In this document: piece after piece, positions 47,169 through 55,706 of the stretch
Position numbering within the stretch: position 1 is the first letter of the stretch
Layout: each line of letters starts with the position of its first letter
NCBI GenBank assembly: GCA_021775595.1
Contig: JAJFHN010000006.1
Location: 1-64,000, forward strand
Reading direction: 5' to 3'
DNA length: 64,000 nucleotides
Origin: Hyphomicrobiales bacterium
Lineage (GTDB): Bacteria; Pseudomonadota; Alphaproteobacteria; Rhizobiales; Methyloligellaceae
Made by a program: the position numbers and the translations under genes
Notes under the pieces: generated by a model
Seen by the model: only the letters and a program-made list of their open reading frames with translations
The model's database searches: none
What the model was told of the DNA's origin: nothing

Positions 47169-48260
47169 TCAAGCGTTTTCCATCGCCCAGAGCGCGGCGG
47201 CTCCATCGTAAAGCCGGCGCATAATCTCCATCTCCGTGACGCCGAGCCGGGCGCTGGGAGAGATATCCACCAAGCCGCCTTCACCGGCATCGGAATGTTC
47301 ACCGCCGGCACCGCGAACGGCCAGCCCGAGCGTCTTAGCTTCGCGCTTCAAGCGGGTAAGATCGCGACCGTTCGAGGTAAGACCGGGAAGCCGCATATGT
47401 AGGCTGGCGCGCATGCCAGCGCCCAGATTTGTCGGGCAGCTGGTCACATTGCCGTAGCGCGGCGAAGTCGCAAAGGCTGGCAGCAAATCCTGCAAGCACT
47501 CAAGCCCAATACGGAGGCGTTCAAACAACACGTTCAGATTGCCACCATGTTGCATGGCCATGATGCGCAAGTGATCCTCTTCACCCACCCAGACCAGAAA
47601 ATCTTCAGCGCCCGAAACATACATGCCTCGGCCATGGGGCCAGTCCGCGCTGATGCCCGCCACATTGAGATAGCGGTCCGTGCTCATGTCCTTGAACATC
47701 TGATGCGCCTTCACGCGGCGGTCATATTCGGCGGCATCGATTTCATTGGCTGTGCCCGGAGTGATTGAAAAATAGCTGCCGCCGAATGCGGGGTCTTCAA
47801 TCAGCCGCGCGAAGGCTTGCGCCGCAAGCTTCTCCAGAGCCACCCGCTGCTCCTTGTTCATGGCACCCGGCAAGGGAAACGACCCCACATTGCGCGCCAC
47901 CCGCACCCGCATGGAAACTTCTTTCAGGCGTGCGTCAATGGCGCCGAGATCACAGGGGGATGCACCAGTATCCCAGTCATGCTTCTGCGCAATTTCTGTT
48001 TCGGCAGAAATGCCGTGGAAATCTCGTATCATCGGATCCAGCATTGGCGCGAACCGGTCATAGTCGTCCGGGTTCATAGCGTAAGCGCCCATCTGGCTAT
48101 CCGGATTTTCGATGCCGGTCTTGATGATCCTTTCCAGCCGCTGGCGCGCGGGCTCATCGAGACTGCGGAAATAGTCTTCATCGAAATGACGCGCCATCAA
48201 GTTTCCCGGATTGGCTTTTCTTATGGTCCAGATTCTTGCAATCATCTGATCGGGCGTCAT
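47169..48260 (-). CDS. Phosphagen (ATP:guanidino) kinase, arginine/creatine-kinase family
   Basis: 363 residues, full length for an arginine kinase monomer. The N-terminal all-helical domain is present, including GAYAMNPDDYDRFAPMLDP (~58-76), which corresponds to the guanidino-specificity region GVGIYAPD... of animal arginine kinases. The catalytic domain has SMRVRVARN (Arg118, Arg120), WVGEEDHLRIMAMQ (Glu227/Glu228, Arg232), TSCPTNLGAGMRAS (Cys275, Arg284) and RGAGGEHSDAGEGG (Arg316, Glu321). These match the nucleotide-binding arginines, reactive cysteine and two catalytic glutamates of the family. It reversibly phosphorylates a guanidino compound; arginine is the first guess. It differs from bacterial McsB, which lacks the N-terminal domain. 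The flexible loop Arg of arginine kinase (GTRGEH) is Gly here (GAGGEH). It sits in the accessory region. Confidence 0.93.
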   Translation of the reverse strand: MTPDQMIARIWTIRKANPGNLMARHFDEDYFRSLDEPARQRLERIIKTGIENPDSQMGAYAMNPDDYDRFAPMLDPMIRDFHGISAETEIAQKHDWDTGASPCDLGAIDARLKEVSMRVRVARNVGSFPLPGAMNKEQRVALEKLAAQAFARLIEDPAFGGSYFSITPGTANEIDAAEYDRRVKAHQMFKDMSTDRYLNVAGISADWPHGRGMYVSGAEDFLVWVGEEDHLRIMAMQHGGNLNVLFERLRIGLECLQDLLPAFATSPRYGNVTSCPTNLGAGMRASLHMRLPGLTSNGRDLTRLKREAKTLGLAVRGAGGEHSDAGEGGLVDISPSARLGVTEMEIMRRLYDGAAALWAMENA

Positions 48261-49044
48261 GGTTCAATCACTCCGCATTCGGACGGTTGTGACTCCTATT
48301 GCCTGCTTGTCAATGCGCATAACCGACTGACCGGCGCCGAGCGACAATCCCTGGCCGTTCTTGCCGCAGGTGCCAATACCTAATGTCCAGTAACCCTTTG
48401 GTGGTCCAAATCCAGAATTGGAATCTGGCATGCTCGCGGACGCGCTGCATCCATAGTTTTTCGCCTGCGATACCGATGTTTATTGACCGCCTTATACGTA
48501 TGGAGTCATGATCAATGAACCGACTGCCGCCTCTGGCCCCATGGCGGCCAGCAAGCGTGCCGGAGATCGGTTTGGTTCCTCTTCACTGATCAGACCGGAA
48601 TGCCAGCAGTCGTGGTCAGACGCTGAGAAGAAGGAGTGAGGTAATGTCACCACCTGACAGTATATTCGGACCTCGCTCACCAGCGAGGTCCCGGATCGGC
48701 TAACGAGCCAACACAATGTCATCTTGCTTGGCCGAGTCGAAAACAGCAGATATTTCAATCATCAATAGCGAGGGCGACAGCTCGAAGATATGAGCTGTCA
48801 GCGCCTCGCAGATCAGCCCGTTTCTAAATCGGGTATTGCGAAAACCAATCGCAAAAGAGCCCGCTGAGCATTTGGCCGCGGGGCTCATTTGCGTGTGCGC
48901 ACGGCGTCCACTTTGAGCTGGAGAACCGACGCTGATCACGGTAATGGCCTGATGGATTGCCAGTGGCCGAACAATTGCGCATCGCAGGATTGAGCGTTGT
49001 TGCTAATGTTGGCCCGGATTCGCTACGAAGAGGGACCGCAATTG
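48261..49044. other. Gene-poor gap of the accessory region
   Basis: 784 bp in which I see no convincing gene. It contains a perfect 10-bp-stem hairpin (48668-48691) and a few short open frames with no recognisable similarity. Its composition looks less GC-biased than the flanking core genes. The promoter of the phosphagen kinase must lie at its left end, the promoter of the FNT gene at its right end. Confidence 0.5.
48668..48691. repeat. Perfect inverted repeat in the gap
   Basis: GGACCTCGCT and AGCGAGGTCC, 10-bp stem with a 4-nt loop CACC; no adjacent T tract, so not a normal terminator on either strand. Confidence 0.7.
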
Positions 49045-49878
49045 ATGCCGAAACGCGCCACAGCGAGTCGCAACGACAATTCCACTGAGCCAGCTGTGCT
49101 GGACGTCGTCCCACCTCAGCGCATCGCTAGGTTGGTCGAGGACGTCGGCGTGAAAAAGGCCGAGCTCTCATTTCTCGCCACCCTCTCGCTGGGCATTCTT
49201 GCCGGCGCCTTCATTGCCTTCGGCGCAATGTTTTTCACGCTCACCGTCACTGGCAGCGAATTGGGATTCGGCCCGACGCGGGCAATTGGCGGACTTGCTT
49301 TTTCGCTGGGGTTAATCCTGGTGATCGTTGGTGGCGCGGAGCTCTTCACCGGCAACAGCTTGATTGTTCTGGCCTGCGCCAGTCGGCGCATCAGCTTGGC
49401 AGCGCTGGGGCGCAACTGGGGGATCGTCTACCTTGGAAATTTGATCGGCGCACTGGGCGCCGTGGCGCTGGTTGAGCTTTCGGGCGTTCTGGAACTCGGC
49501 GGCGGCGCTGTAGCCGTGACCGCCGAAGCGATTGCTCAGTCGAAGGTGGCGCTTGGACCAATGCAGGCTTTCGTGCGCGGCATATTGTGCAATGTCCTTG
49601 TCTGTTTGGCGGTATGGATGTGTTTCGCCGCGCACACTGTCACCGGCAAAGTTTTTGCCATCATTTTTCCGATCACGGCGTTCGTCGCGCTCGGTTTTGA
49701 GCACTCGGTAGCCAACATGTATCTTATTCCAATCGGAGCACTGCAAGGGGGCGGCGACATCGGACTCTTCGACTTCCTCATGAATATCGTTCCTGTAACG
49801 CTCGGGAATATTGTTGGCGGCGGCGTGCTGGTCGCGCTTGTCTACTGGCTGGTCTATGTGCGCGAGGCGCGACGCTGA
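49045..49878 (+). CDS. Formate/nitrite transporter (FNT) family channel
   Basis: 277 residues from ATG 49045; an upstream ATG (48997) is in frame but the protein there is unconserved. After a soluble N-terminus (~40 aa), six membrane segments: GILAGAFIAFGAMFFTLTVTG, LGLILVIVGGAELFTGNSL, NWGIVYLGNLIGALG, GILCNVLVCLAVWMCFAAHT, IFPITAFVALGFEHSVANMY and VPVTLGNIVGGGVLVAL. The FNT signatures GGAELFTGNS, ILCNxLVCLAVW and FEHSVANMY (slit and pore motifs) are intact. It passes formate, nitrite or a related small anion across the inner membrane. No partner enzyme gene is adjacent. Confidence 0.93.
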   Translation: MPKRATASRNDNSTEPAVLDVVPPQRIARLVEDVGVKKAELSFLATLSLGILAGAFIAFGAMFFTLTVTGSELGFGPTRAIGGLAFSLGLILVIVGGAELFTGNSLIVLACASRRISLAALGRNWGIVYLGNLIGALGAVALVELSGVLELGGGAVAVTAEAIAQSKVALGPMQAFVRGILCNVLVCLAVWMCFAAHTVTGKVFAIIFPITAFVALGFEHSVANMYLIPIGALQGGGDIGLFDFLMNIVPVTLGNIVGGGVLVALVYWLVYVREARR

Positions 49879-50015
49879 GGTCCAACGGCGGGCCACAGGC
49901 TGGTGGGTTGGTCCCTGCCGCACAAACCATTTCTCGATTTTGCCTGCGATCAGAAATACCAAGGCAGAACCAGCGCCACGATCAGCTCTTCATACGCAAG
50001 GCTGGAGCAACCGAA

Positions 50016-50039
50016 GTCCGCTTTGGGTCAAGAGCGGAC
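50016..50039. repeat. Palindromic dispersed repeat, copy A
   Basis: GTCCGCT (50016-50022) and AGCGGAC (50033-50039) around TTTGGGTCAA. It resembles the short AGCGGAC-type palindromes scattered in many proteobacterial intergenic regions. Confidence 0.6.
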
Positions 50040-50061
50040 GCAACGGACAGTGGTTATCAAG

Positions 50062-50086
50062 GTTTGCTTCACCCCAAACAGCAGAC
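50062..50086. repeat. Palindromic dispersed repeat, copy B (degenerate)
   Basis: GTTTGCT (50062-50068) and AGCAGAC (50080-50086), a diverged copy 23 bp after copy A with the same arm-loop spacing and an ACCCCAAA-type loop on the opposite strand. Confidence 0.5.
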
Positions 50087-50117
50087 ATAGACTCCGATTG
50101 GAGCGGTGGCTGGCGCG

Positions 50118-50702
50118 TCAGGACGTCTTCTCGCGCGTCATATAATGATATTCGGCGTTGGGCCTTATGTCGGCGGCGGCGGCGATGCGGTTGGACATGT
50201 TGTAGAACCCGGCCACGGCCGCGATGTCCCAAATATCGCGGTCGGTAAAACCGGCTTTGCGAAGGTTTTCGCGGTCGGCCTCTTCAATTTTGTCGGGGTG
50301 CTCGGTCAGCTTTTCGGTGAAATCGAGCATGGCCTTCTGACGTGCATCAAGGTCGGCGGCGCGATAGTTCTGGACGATCATCTCGCCGAATTCTGGATCG
50401 CCGGAGCGGAAGCGCACGCCCGCCCCGTGCGAGGTCAGGCAATAGTGGCAATGATTGATAACGCTCACCGCGGTGGCGATCATCTCTCGCTCGAGTTTGG
50501 AGAGGCCGCTTTCGCCCTGCATCAGATCGACGCCCATGTCCATAAAGGCGCGCAGTTTGGTGTTGTCGAAGGCATAGGCCACGAAAACGTTGGGGACGAA
50601 TCCGAGTTTTTCCCGGCACAACTCGAAATGGCCTTCGAGATCGTCCTCAAGCTTGTCGAGGGGATTGATGTCGAGGGCGGTTACTTTGCTTTTCGCACTC
50701 AT
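50118..50702 (-). CDS. AhpD/CMD-like peroxidase-related protein
   Basis: 194 residues. The carboxymuconolactone-decarboxylase fold carries the redox motif NHCHYCLTSHG (Cys85, Cys88, His92), the AhpD-type active site, and the preceding glutamate EREMIATAVS. The second half (DLDARQKAMLDFTEKLTEHPDKI ... GFTDRDIWDIAAVAGFYNMSNRIA) is the TIGR01926-like peroxidase-related extension. It probably reduces peroxides with thioredoxin-type partners; not proven. Its 5' end is 152 bp from the divergent glutamate dehydrogenase gene; the region downstream of it has the palindromic repeats. Confidence 0.9.
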   Translation of the reverse strand: MSAKSKVTALDINPLDKLEDDLEGHFELCREKLGFVPNVFVAYAFDNTKLRAFMDMGVDLMQGESGLSKLEREMIATAVSVINHCHYCLTSHGAGVRFRSGDPEFGEMIVQNYRAADLDARQKAMLDFTEKLTEHPDKIEEADRENLRKAGFTDRDIWDIAAVAGFYNMSNRIAAAADIRPNAEYHYMTREKTS

Positions 50703-50854
50703 AAGGTGGCTCCTTGTGTGAACCCTGGGCCAGCGGCGGGATCGCCCCGGGCGCCAGATTTGTTCTTGTCAATTCGAGGTCATCACGCCAATCTCCAGGC
50801 GAGACGAGTTGCCGGTGTATTGATCAGGCGGACCACCGGTGACAGAGGCTAGAC

Positions 50855-53800
50855 ATGGCATTGGCAGCCGAAAGAAATCACGCGACCCAACTTCAAAGGG
50901 TCAGCGATATTATCAACAAATCGGGCCGCGCGGAAAAGCCGCTCACCGAATTTGTTGATATATTCCTGTCCGATATCGACGAAACTGAACTGGACGGTTT
51001 GACGCCGGAAGGACTTGCGGAGCTCGCGGTTTCGGGCTGGGACTTTGTCGCTCAACGCCCGGCCGGCCGGCCCAAGGTCCGTGTCTTTGCCGCCGATCAA
51101 AAGGTGACCGGCGAAGCCAAGCTCATCGTCATCCAGATTCTGTGCGACGACATGCCGTTCCTCATCGACTCGGTGATGGGCGAGATTCTCGAACGCAAGC
51201 TCGGCATTCAGATGGTGATCCATCCGGTGCTGCTGGTCGAGCGGGACGGGCGGCGCAAGCTCAACGACATCAAGCGCTCGAATGCGGAGGTGAATGGCGG
51301 CGTCTATCAGCGCGAGTGCTTCATTCAGGTCCACATCGATCATCTCGATCCGGGTTTCGATATTACGGGCCTTGGCAAAACGCTCGAATCCATCATCGCC
51401 GAAGTGCAAACGGTGGTGGACGACTGGCGGCCGATGCTCAAGCGGCTTGAACGCGCCATCGGCGCCTATACGACCTACCCGCCGCCGGTGCCGGTTTCGG
51501 ACCTGGCCGAGGGCATTCAGTTTCTGCGCTGGCTGATCGACAAGAACTTCACCTTTTTGGGAATGGTGGCGTTGGCGTTCGTTGGTGGCTCGCAGCGCGG
51601 TCGCTTGGAGCCGGTGGCGGAATCGGGGCTCGGCATCTTGCGCGACGAAGATGTGCGGGTGTTGCGCCGCGGGCATGACATGGTGCGGATGACGCCTGAA
51701 ATTCGCAAATTCATCCTTTCCCCTTCGCCGCTGATCATCGCCAAGGCCAATGTGCGTTCGCGGGTCCATCGGCGGGCTCATATGGACTATATCGGCGTCA
51801 AAATTTACGGCGAAAATGGTGATTTTTCAGGCGAACTGCGCATTGTCGGCCTGTTCACCTCGTCGGCCTACACCAAGTCCGTCACGACCATTCCAGCAAT
51901 CCGCCACAAGGTCGATATGGTGATGCGCCAGTCGGGATTCGCGCCCGATGGCCAGGGCGGCAAGGCGCTGTTCAATGTGCTGGAAACCTACCCGCGCGAT
52001 GAGCTCTTTCAAATCGAAACGGCGCAGCTTTTTGAATTCGCGCTCACCATCCAACAGCTTGACTTGCGGCCGCGCGTGCGCGCCCTGCCACGCCTTGATG
52101 AATTCGATCGCTTCGTGTCGATCATCGTCTATCTGCCGCGCAATGGATTTTCGACCGACGGCCAGCACCGCATCGGCAATTTTTTGGCCGAGACTTATCG
52201 TGGGCGCGTCTCGGCCGTTTATCCCTTCTTCCCCGAAGGGCCGCTTGTTCGGGTGCATTATATCATCGGCCGCTATGAGGGCAGTACGCCGGTGCGCGAA
52301 CAGGCTTTTCTCGAAGACGAGATCACCAAAATCATCCGCACCTGGACAGATCAGCTTGAGCGGCGGTTGGTGCGCGAGCTCGATGGGGCGACGGCCGCCC
52401 GCCGGTGGGAGGCATTTGCCACCGCCTTTCCAGCCGCCTACCAGGAATCGGTGGCCGTCGATCGGGCGCTTGCCGATATTGAACACATAGAGCAGTTGAG
52501 CACGGCAAATCCCGTGGCGATCGACTTCTATCGCCGCCGGGTACAATCGCCCAAAACAGTCCGCGTCACGCTCTACAGTTTGAGTGGGTCGATCCCGCTC
52601 AGCCGGCGCGTGCCGATATTCGAAAACTTGGGCTTCTCGGTGATCGATGAGAGCTCCTACACGATCACGCCGACCTTCGATGAGGCCGAGCGCGCCGTAT
52701 CGCTGCACGACATGGTGCTGATGGTCCAGGACGGCGAGGCCTTGCGGCTTGGCGAGCACAAGGAGCGGTTGGAAGAAACGTTTCTTGCCGTCTGGGCTGA
52801 CGAGGCGGCCGACGACCACTACAACCGCCTGGTGCTCAAGGCCGGCATGGCTTGGCGCGAAGCTGCGGTGATGCGCGCCTATGGCTCTTATTTGCGCCAG
52901 ATCCGTTCGCCCTTCGGCCAGTCCTATCTCTCAGACACATTGATCCGGCATGTCGGAATCACGCGCAATTTGATTGCGCTGTTTCGCCAGCTCTTCGACC
53001 CGGAGCGCGCGGCCTCGGTCAACACGAAAAACTCCAAGGAAAGAGGCCTGATCAAAGATATCGAGCAGGCGCTCGAGGCCATACCAAGCCTCGATGAAGA
53101 CCGCATCGTTCGGCAATTTCTGAATCTCGTTTGTCATACATTGCGCACGAATTTCTATGCGCGCGACGCGCAGGGCGCGGCGCCGGAAACAATTTCGTTC
53201 AAGTTCGACAGCCAAAACATCGATGGCGCGCCGGAGCCGCGGCCGTTCGCCGAGATCTTCGTTTCCTCGCCGCGGGTCGAGGGCATTCATTTGCGTGGCG
53301 GTCGTATCGCGCGCGGCGGCTTGCGCTGGTCGGACAGGCACCAGGATTTCCGGACCGAAGTGCTGGGCCTGGCCAAGGCGCAGCAAGTCAAGAACACGGT
53401 GATCGTACCGACGGGTTCGAAGGGCGGATTTGTCCCCAAATGGTTGCCCGAGGGTGGTGACCGCGACGCCGTCATGTCCGAGGGCGTCGCCGCCTATAAG
53501 ATTTTCATCAACGCGCTGCTGTCGCTGACCGACAATCTGGTGGGTGGAAAGGTTGTGCCGCCAAAAAATATGATCCGGCATGATGGCGACGATCCCTATC
53601 TGGTCGTGGCCGCCGACAAGGGCACAGCAACGCTGTCGGACACCGCCAACGAAATCTCGACCGAGCGCGGCTTTTGGTTAGGCGATGCGTTTGCATCGGG
53701 CGGTTCGGCTGGCTACGACCACAAAAAAATGGCGATCACGGCGCGCGGCGGTTGGGAGGCGGTCAAACGCCACTTCCGCGAGATGGACATCGACATCCAA

Positions 53801-55699
53801 ATCACGCCGTTTAGCGTAATCGGCGTCGGCGACATGTCGGGCGATGTGTTCGGCAACGGCATGCTGTTGTCAAAACAGATCAAATTGCTGGCCGCCTTCG
53901 ATCATCGCGATATTTTCATCGATCCCGATCCTGATCCGGCGAAGAGCTGGGCCGAGCGACGACGGATCTTCATGCTGACGCGCTCCACCTGGCAGGACTA
54001 TTCCAAGAAGTTGATCAGTAAGGGTGGCGGCGTCTACAGCCGCGCGGCGAAATCGATCGCCTTGTCCGATGAAGTTAAGGCGCTGACTGGTCTCGAGAAA
54101 TCCGCCGCGACGCCAAACGAGCTGGTGCGCGCCCTTTTGAAGACCCAGGCGGACCTGATGTGGTTTGGCGGCATTGGCACCTATGTGCGCGGCCCCGGCG
54201 AGACCGATGAGCAAGCCGGTGACAGGGCCAACGACGCGTTGCGGATCGAGGCCGATGAGCTTGCGGTCAAGGTGGTCGGTGAAGGTGCGAACCTCGGCTT
54301 GACGCAAATCGCGCGCATCGCCTTTGCCAGGGCGGGAGGTTGCGTCAACACAGACGCGATAGACAATTCGGCCGGCGTCAATTCATCCGACCTCGAAGTC
54401 AACATCAAGATTGCGCTGGGCCAAGCAATTGAAAACGGCAAGCTCGAATTGGCGGCGCGTAACAAGCTGCTGGCGGATATGACGGACGAGGTGGCCAACG
54501 CCTGCCTGCGCAACAACTATTTGCAGACGCTGGCGATTTCGTTGGCGCGGCGGCGAGGTATGGCAGACTTCGGATTTCAACTTCGCATGATGCGCGAATT
54601 GGAGGGCGCGGGGTTGCTCAATCGTGAGGTCGAATTCTTGCCCGACGATGGCGCACTGGCCGAGCGTCAGGCCCAGGGCGAAGCGCTGTCGCGGCCCGAA
54701 CTTGCCGTGCTGTTGGCTTACGCAAAAATCGACCTCTACGACGAACTGATCGCATCGAAAGTGCCGGACGACCCCTATTTCGAGCGCGAATTGATGGACT
54801 ATTTCCCGCCGATGTTACAGAGGCGCTTCGGCGAAGAAGTCGAGCAACACCGACTGCGCCGCGACATCATCACGACGCGGCTCGTCAATAATTTGGTCAA
54901 CCGGGCTGGTGCGTCGGCAGTGACGCGTCTGAAGGACGAGACCGGCCACGCCGCGGACGCCATCATGCTTGCCTACACAGCGGCGCGCGGTGTGTTCGAC
55001 ACTGAAAGCCTGTGTGGTGAAATCGACCAGCTCGACAATAAGGTCGGCGGCGGTTTCCAGCTCGATCTCTATTTGCGCGTGCAGGACGTGCTGCGCCAGC
55101 AAACAGGTTGGTTCCTGCGGCACGCGGATTTGGCGCGCGGCCTCTCTGACGTGATTGAACGCTACAGCGGCGAGATAGCTGCGATCGGAAAATCGCTGAC
55201 GAAGATTCTAACACCTCATCAAAAATCGCGGCTTGAGGCGGTCCGCGCCCGGTTTGCCGAACACGGCGTACCGCCAGCGTTGTGTGAGCGCCTTTGTGTT
55301 CTGCCGTTCCTGGCGACGGGCTCGGACATCGTGCTCGTGGCCGATGAGCTGAAGAGACCGGTTATGGAGGTCGCGCCGCTGTTCGCCGAAGTGGCGGCCT
55401 TTTTCCGTATCGACGAGTTGCGCCACGCCTGCGATCACGTGGCGGCCGACGATTATTTCGATCGCTTGGCGATCAACAACACGGTTTCGGCATTTGCCGA
55501 CATTCACCGTGCCTTGGTCTTTGCGGTGGCGGCTGGCGCCAAGCGCGGACCCACTGATTTCAAGGCTTGGTGCCAAGCGAGCGGACCTGACACAGAACGC
55601 GCCCGGCGCCGGGTTCAGGAAATATTAGAGGGCGGCGAAATTACACTCTCGCGGCTCACCGTTGCAGCAGCTTATTTGCGCGAACTCGTCTCGAAATAG
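50855..55699 (+). CDS. gdhB: NAD-specific glutamate dehydrogenase, 180-kDa (GDH-2/GdhB) class
   Basis: 1614 residues, the normal size for the L_180 class. It oxidatively deaminates glutamate to 2-oxoglutarate and ammonia with NAD. The ~700-residue N-terminal regulatory region contains ACT-like segments. The catalytic core has RGGLRWSDRHQDFRTEVLGL (~815), PTGSKGGFVPK (~852, catalytic Lys), GDDPYLVVAADKGTA (~910) and the NAD-binding GVGDMSGDVFGNG (~990). The C-terminal helical domain is intact. In related bacteria this enzyme is allosterically controlled and is used for growth on amino acids. It diverges from the AhpD-like gene. Confidence 0.96.
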   Translation: MALAAERNHATQLQRVSDIINKSGRAEKPLTEFVDIFLSDIDETELDGLTPEGLAELAVSGWDFVAQRPAGRPKVRVFAADQKVTGEAKLIVIQILCDDMPFLIDSVMGEILERKLGIQMVIHPVLLVERDGRRKLNDIKRSNAEVNGGVYQRECFIQVHIDHLDPGFDITGLGKTLESIIAEVQTVVDDWRPMLKRLERAIGAYTTYPPPVPVSDLAEGIQFLRWLIDKNFTFLGMVALAFVGGSQRGRLEPVAESGLGILRDEDVRVLRRGHDMVRMTPEIRKFILSPSPLIIAKANVRSRVHRRAHMDYIGVKIYGENGDFSGELRIVGLFTSSAYTKSVTTIPAIRHKVDMVMRQSGFAPDGQGGKALFNVLETYPRDELFQIETAQLFEFALTIQQLDLRPRVRALPRLDEFDRFVSIIVYLPRNGFSTDGQHRIGNFLAETYRGRVSAVYPFFPEGPLVRVHYIIGRYEGSTPVREQAFLEDEITKIIRTWTDQLERRLVRELDGATAARRWEAFATAFPAAYQESVAVDRALADIEHIEQLSTANPVAIDFYRRRVQSPKTVRVTLYSLSGSIPLSRRVPIFENLGFSVIDESSYTITPTFDEAERAVSLHDMVLMVQDGEALRLGEHKERLEETFLAVWADEAADDHYNRLVLKAGMAWREAAVMRAYGSYLRQIRSPFGQSYLSDTLIRHVGITRNLIALFRQLFDPERAASVNTKNSKERGLIKDIEQALEAIPSLDEDRIVRQFLNLVCHTLRTNFYARDAQGAAPETISFKFDSQNIDGAPEPRPFAEIFVSSPRVEGIHLRGGRIARGGLRWSDRHQDFRTEVLGLAKAQQVKNTVIVPTGSKGGFVPKWLPEGGDRDAVMSEGVAAYKIFINALLSLTDNLVGGKVVPPKNMIRHDGDDPYLVVAADKGTATLSDTANEISTERGFWLGDAFASGGSAGYDHKKMAITARGGWEAVKRHFREMDIDIQITPFSVIGVGDMSGDVFGNGMLLSKQIKLLAAFDHRDIFIDPDPDPAKSWAERRRIFMLTRSTWQDYSKKLISKGGGVYSRAAKSIALSDEVKALTGLEKSAATPNELVRALLKTQADLMWFGGIGTYVRGPGETDEQAGDRANDALRIEADELAVKVVGEGANLGLTQIARIAFARAGGCVNTDAIDNSAGVNSSDLEVNIKIALGQAIENGKLELAARNKLLADMTDEVANACLRNNYLQTLAISLARRRGMADFGFQLRMMRELEGAGLLNREVEFLPDDGALAERQAQGEALSRPELAVLLAYAKIDLYDELIASKVPDDPYFERELMDYFPPMLQRRFGEEVEQHRLRRDIITTRLVNNLVNRAGASAVTRLKDETGHAADAIMLAYTAARGVFDTESLCGEIDQLDNKVGGGFQLDLYLRVQDVLRQQTGWFLRHADLARGLSDVIERYSGEIAAIGKSLTKILTPHQKSRLEAVRARFAEHGVPPALCERLCVLPFLATGSDIVLVADELKRPVMEVAPLFAEVAAFFRIDELRHACDHVAADDYFDRLAINNTVSAFADIHRALVFAVAAGAKRGPTDFKAWCQASGPDTERARRRVQEILEGGEITLSRLTVAAAYLRELVSK

Positions 55700-55706
55700 G
55701 CTGGCG

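Noticed and set aside
48300-48383. Short LuxR-HTH-like stretch (RLTGAERQSLAVLAAGANT)
   Set aside because: Only ~19 residues with generic similarity and a stop right after; not enough to call a gene remnant.
48700-48939. 79-codon minus-strand open frame in the gene-poor gap
   Set aside because: No Shine-Dalgarno, no recognisable similarity, and composition like non-coding sequence.
50855-55699. Possible fusion or frameshift in the very long dehydrogenase gene
   Set aside because: The 1614-residue length is normal for the 180-kDa NAD-GDH class and all core motifs are in one frame.
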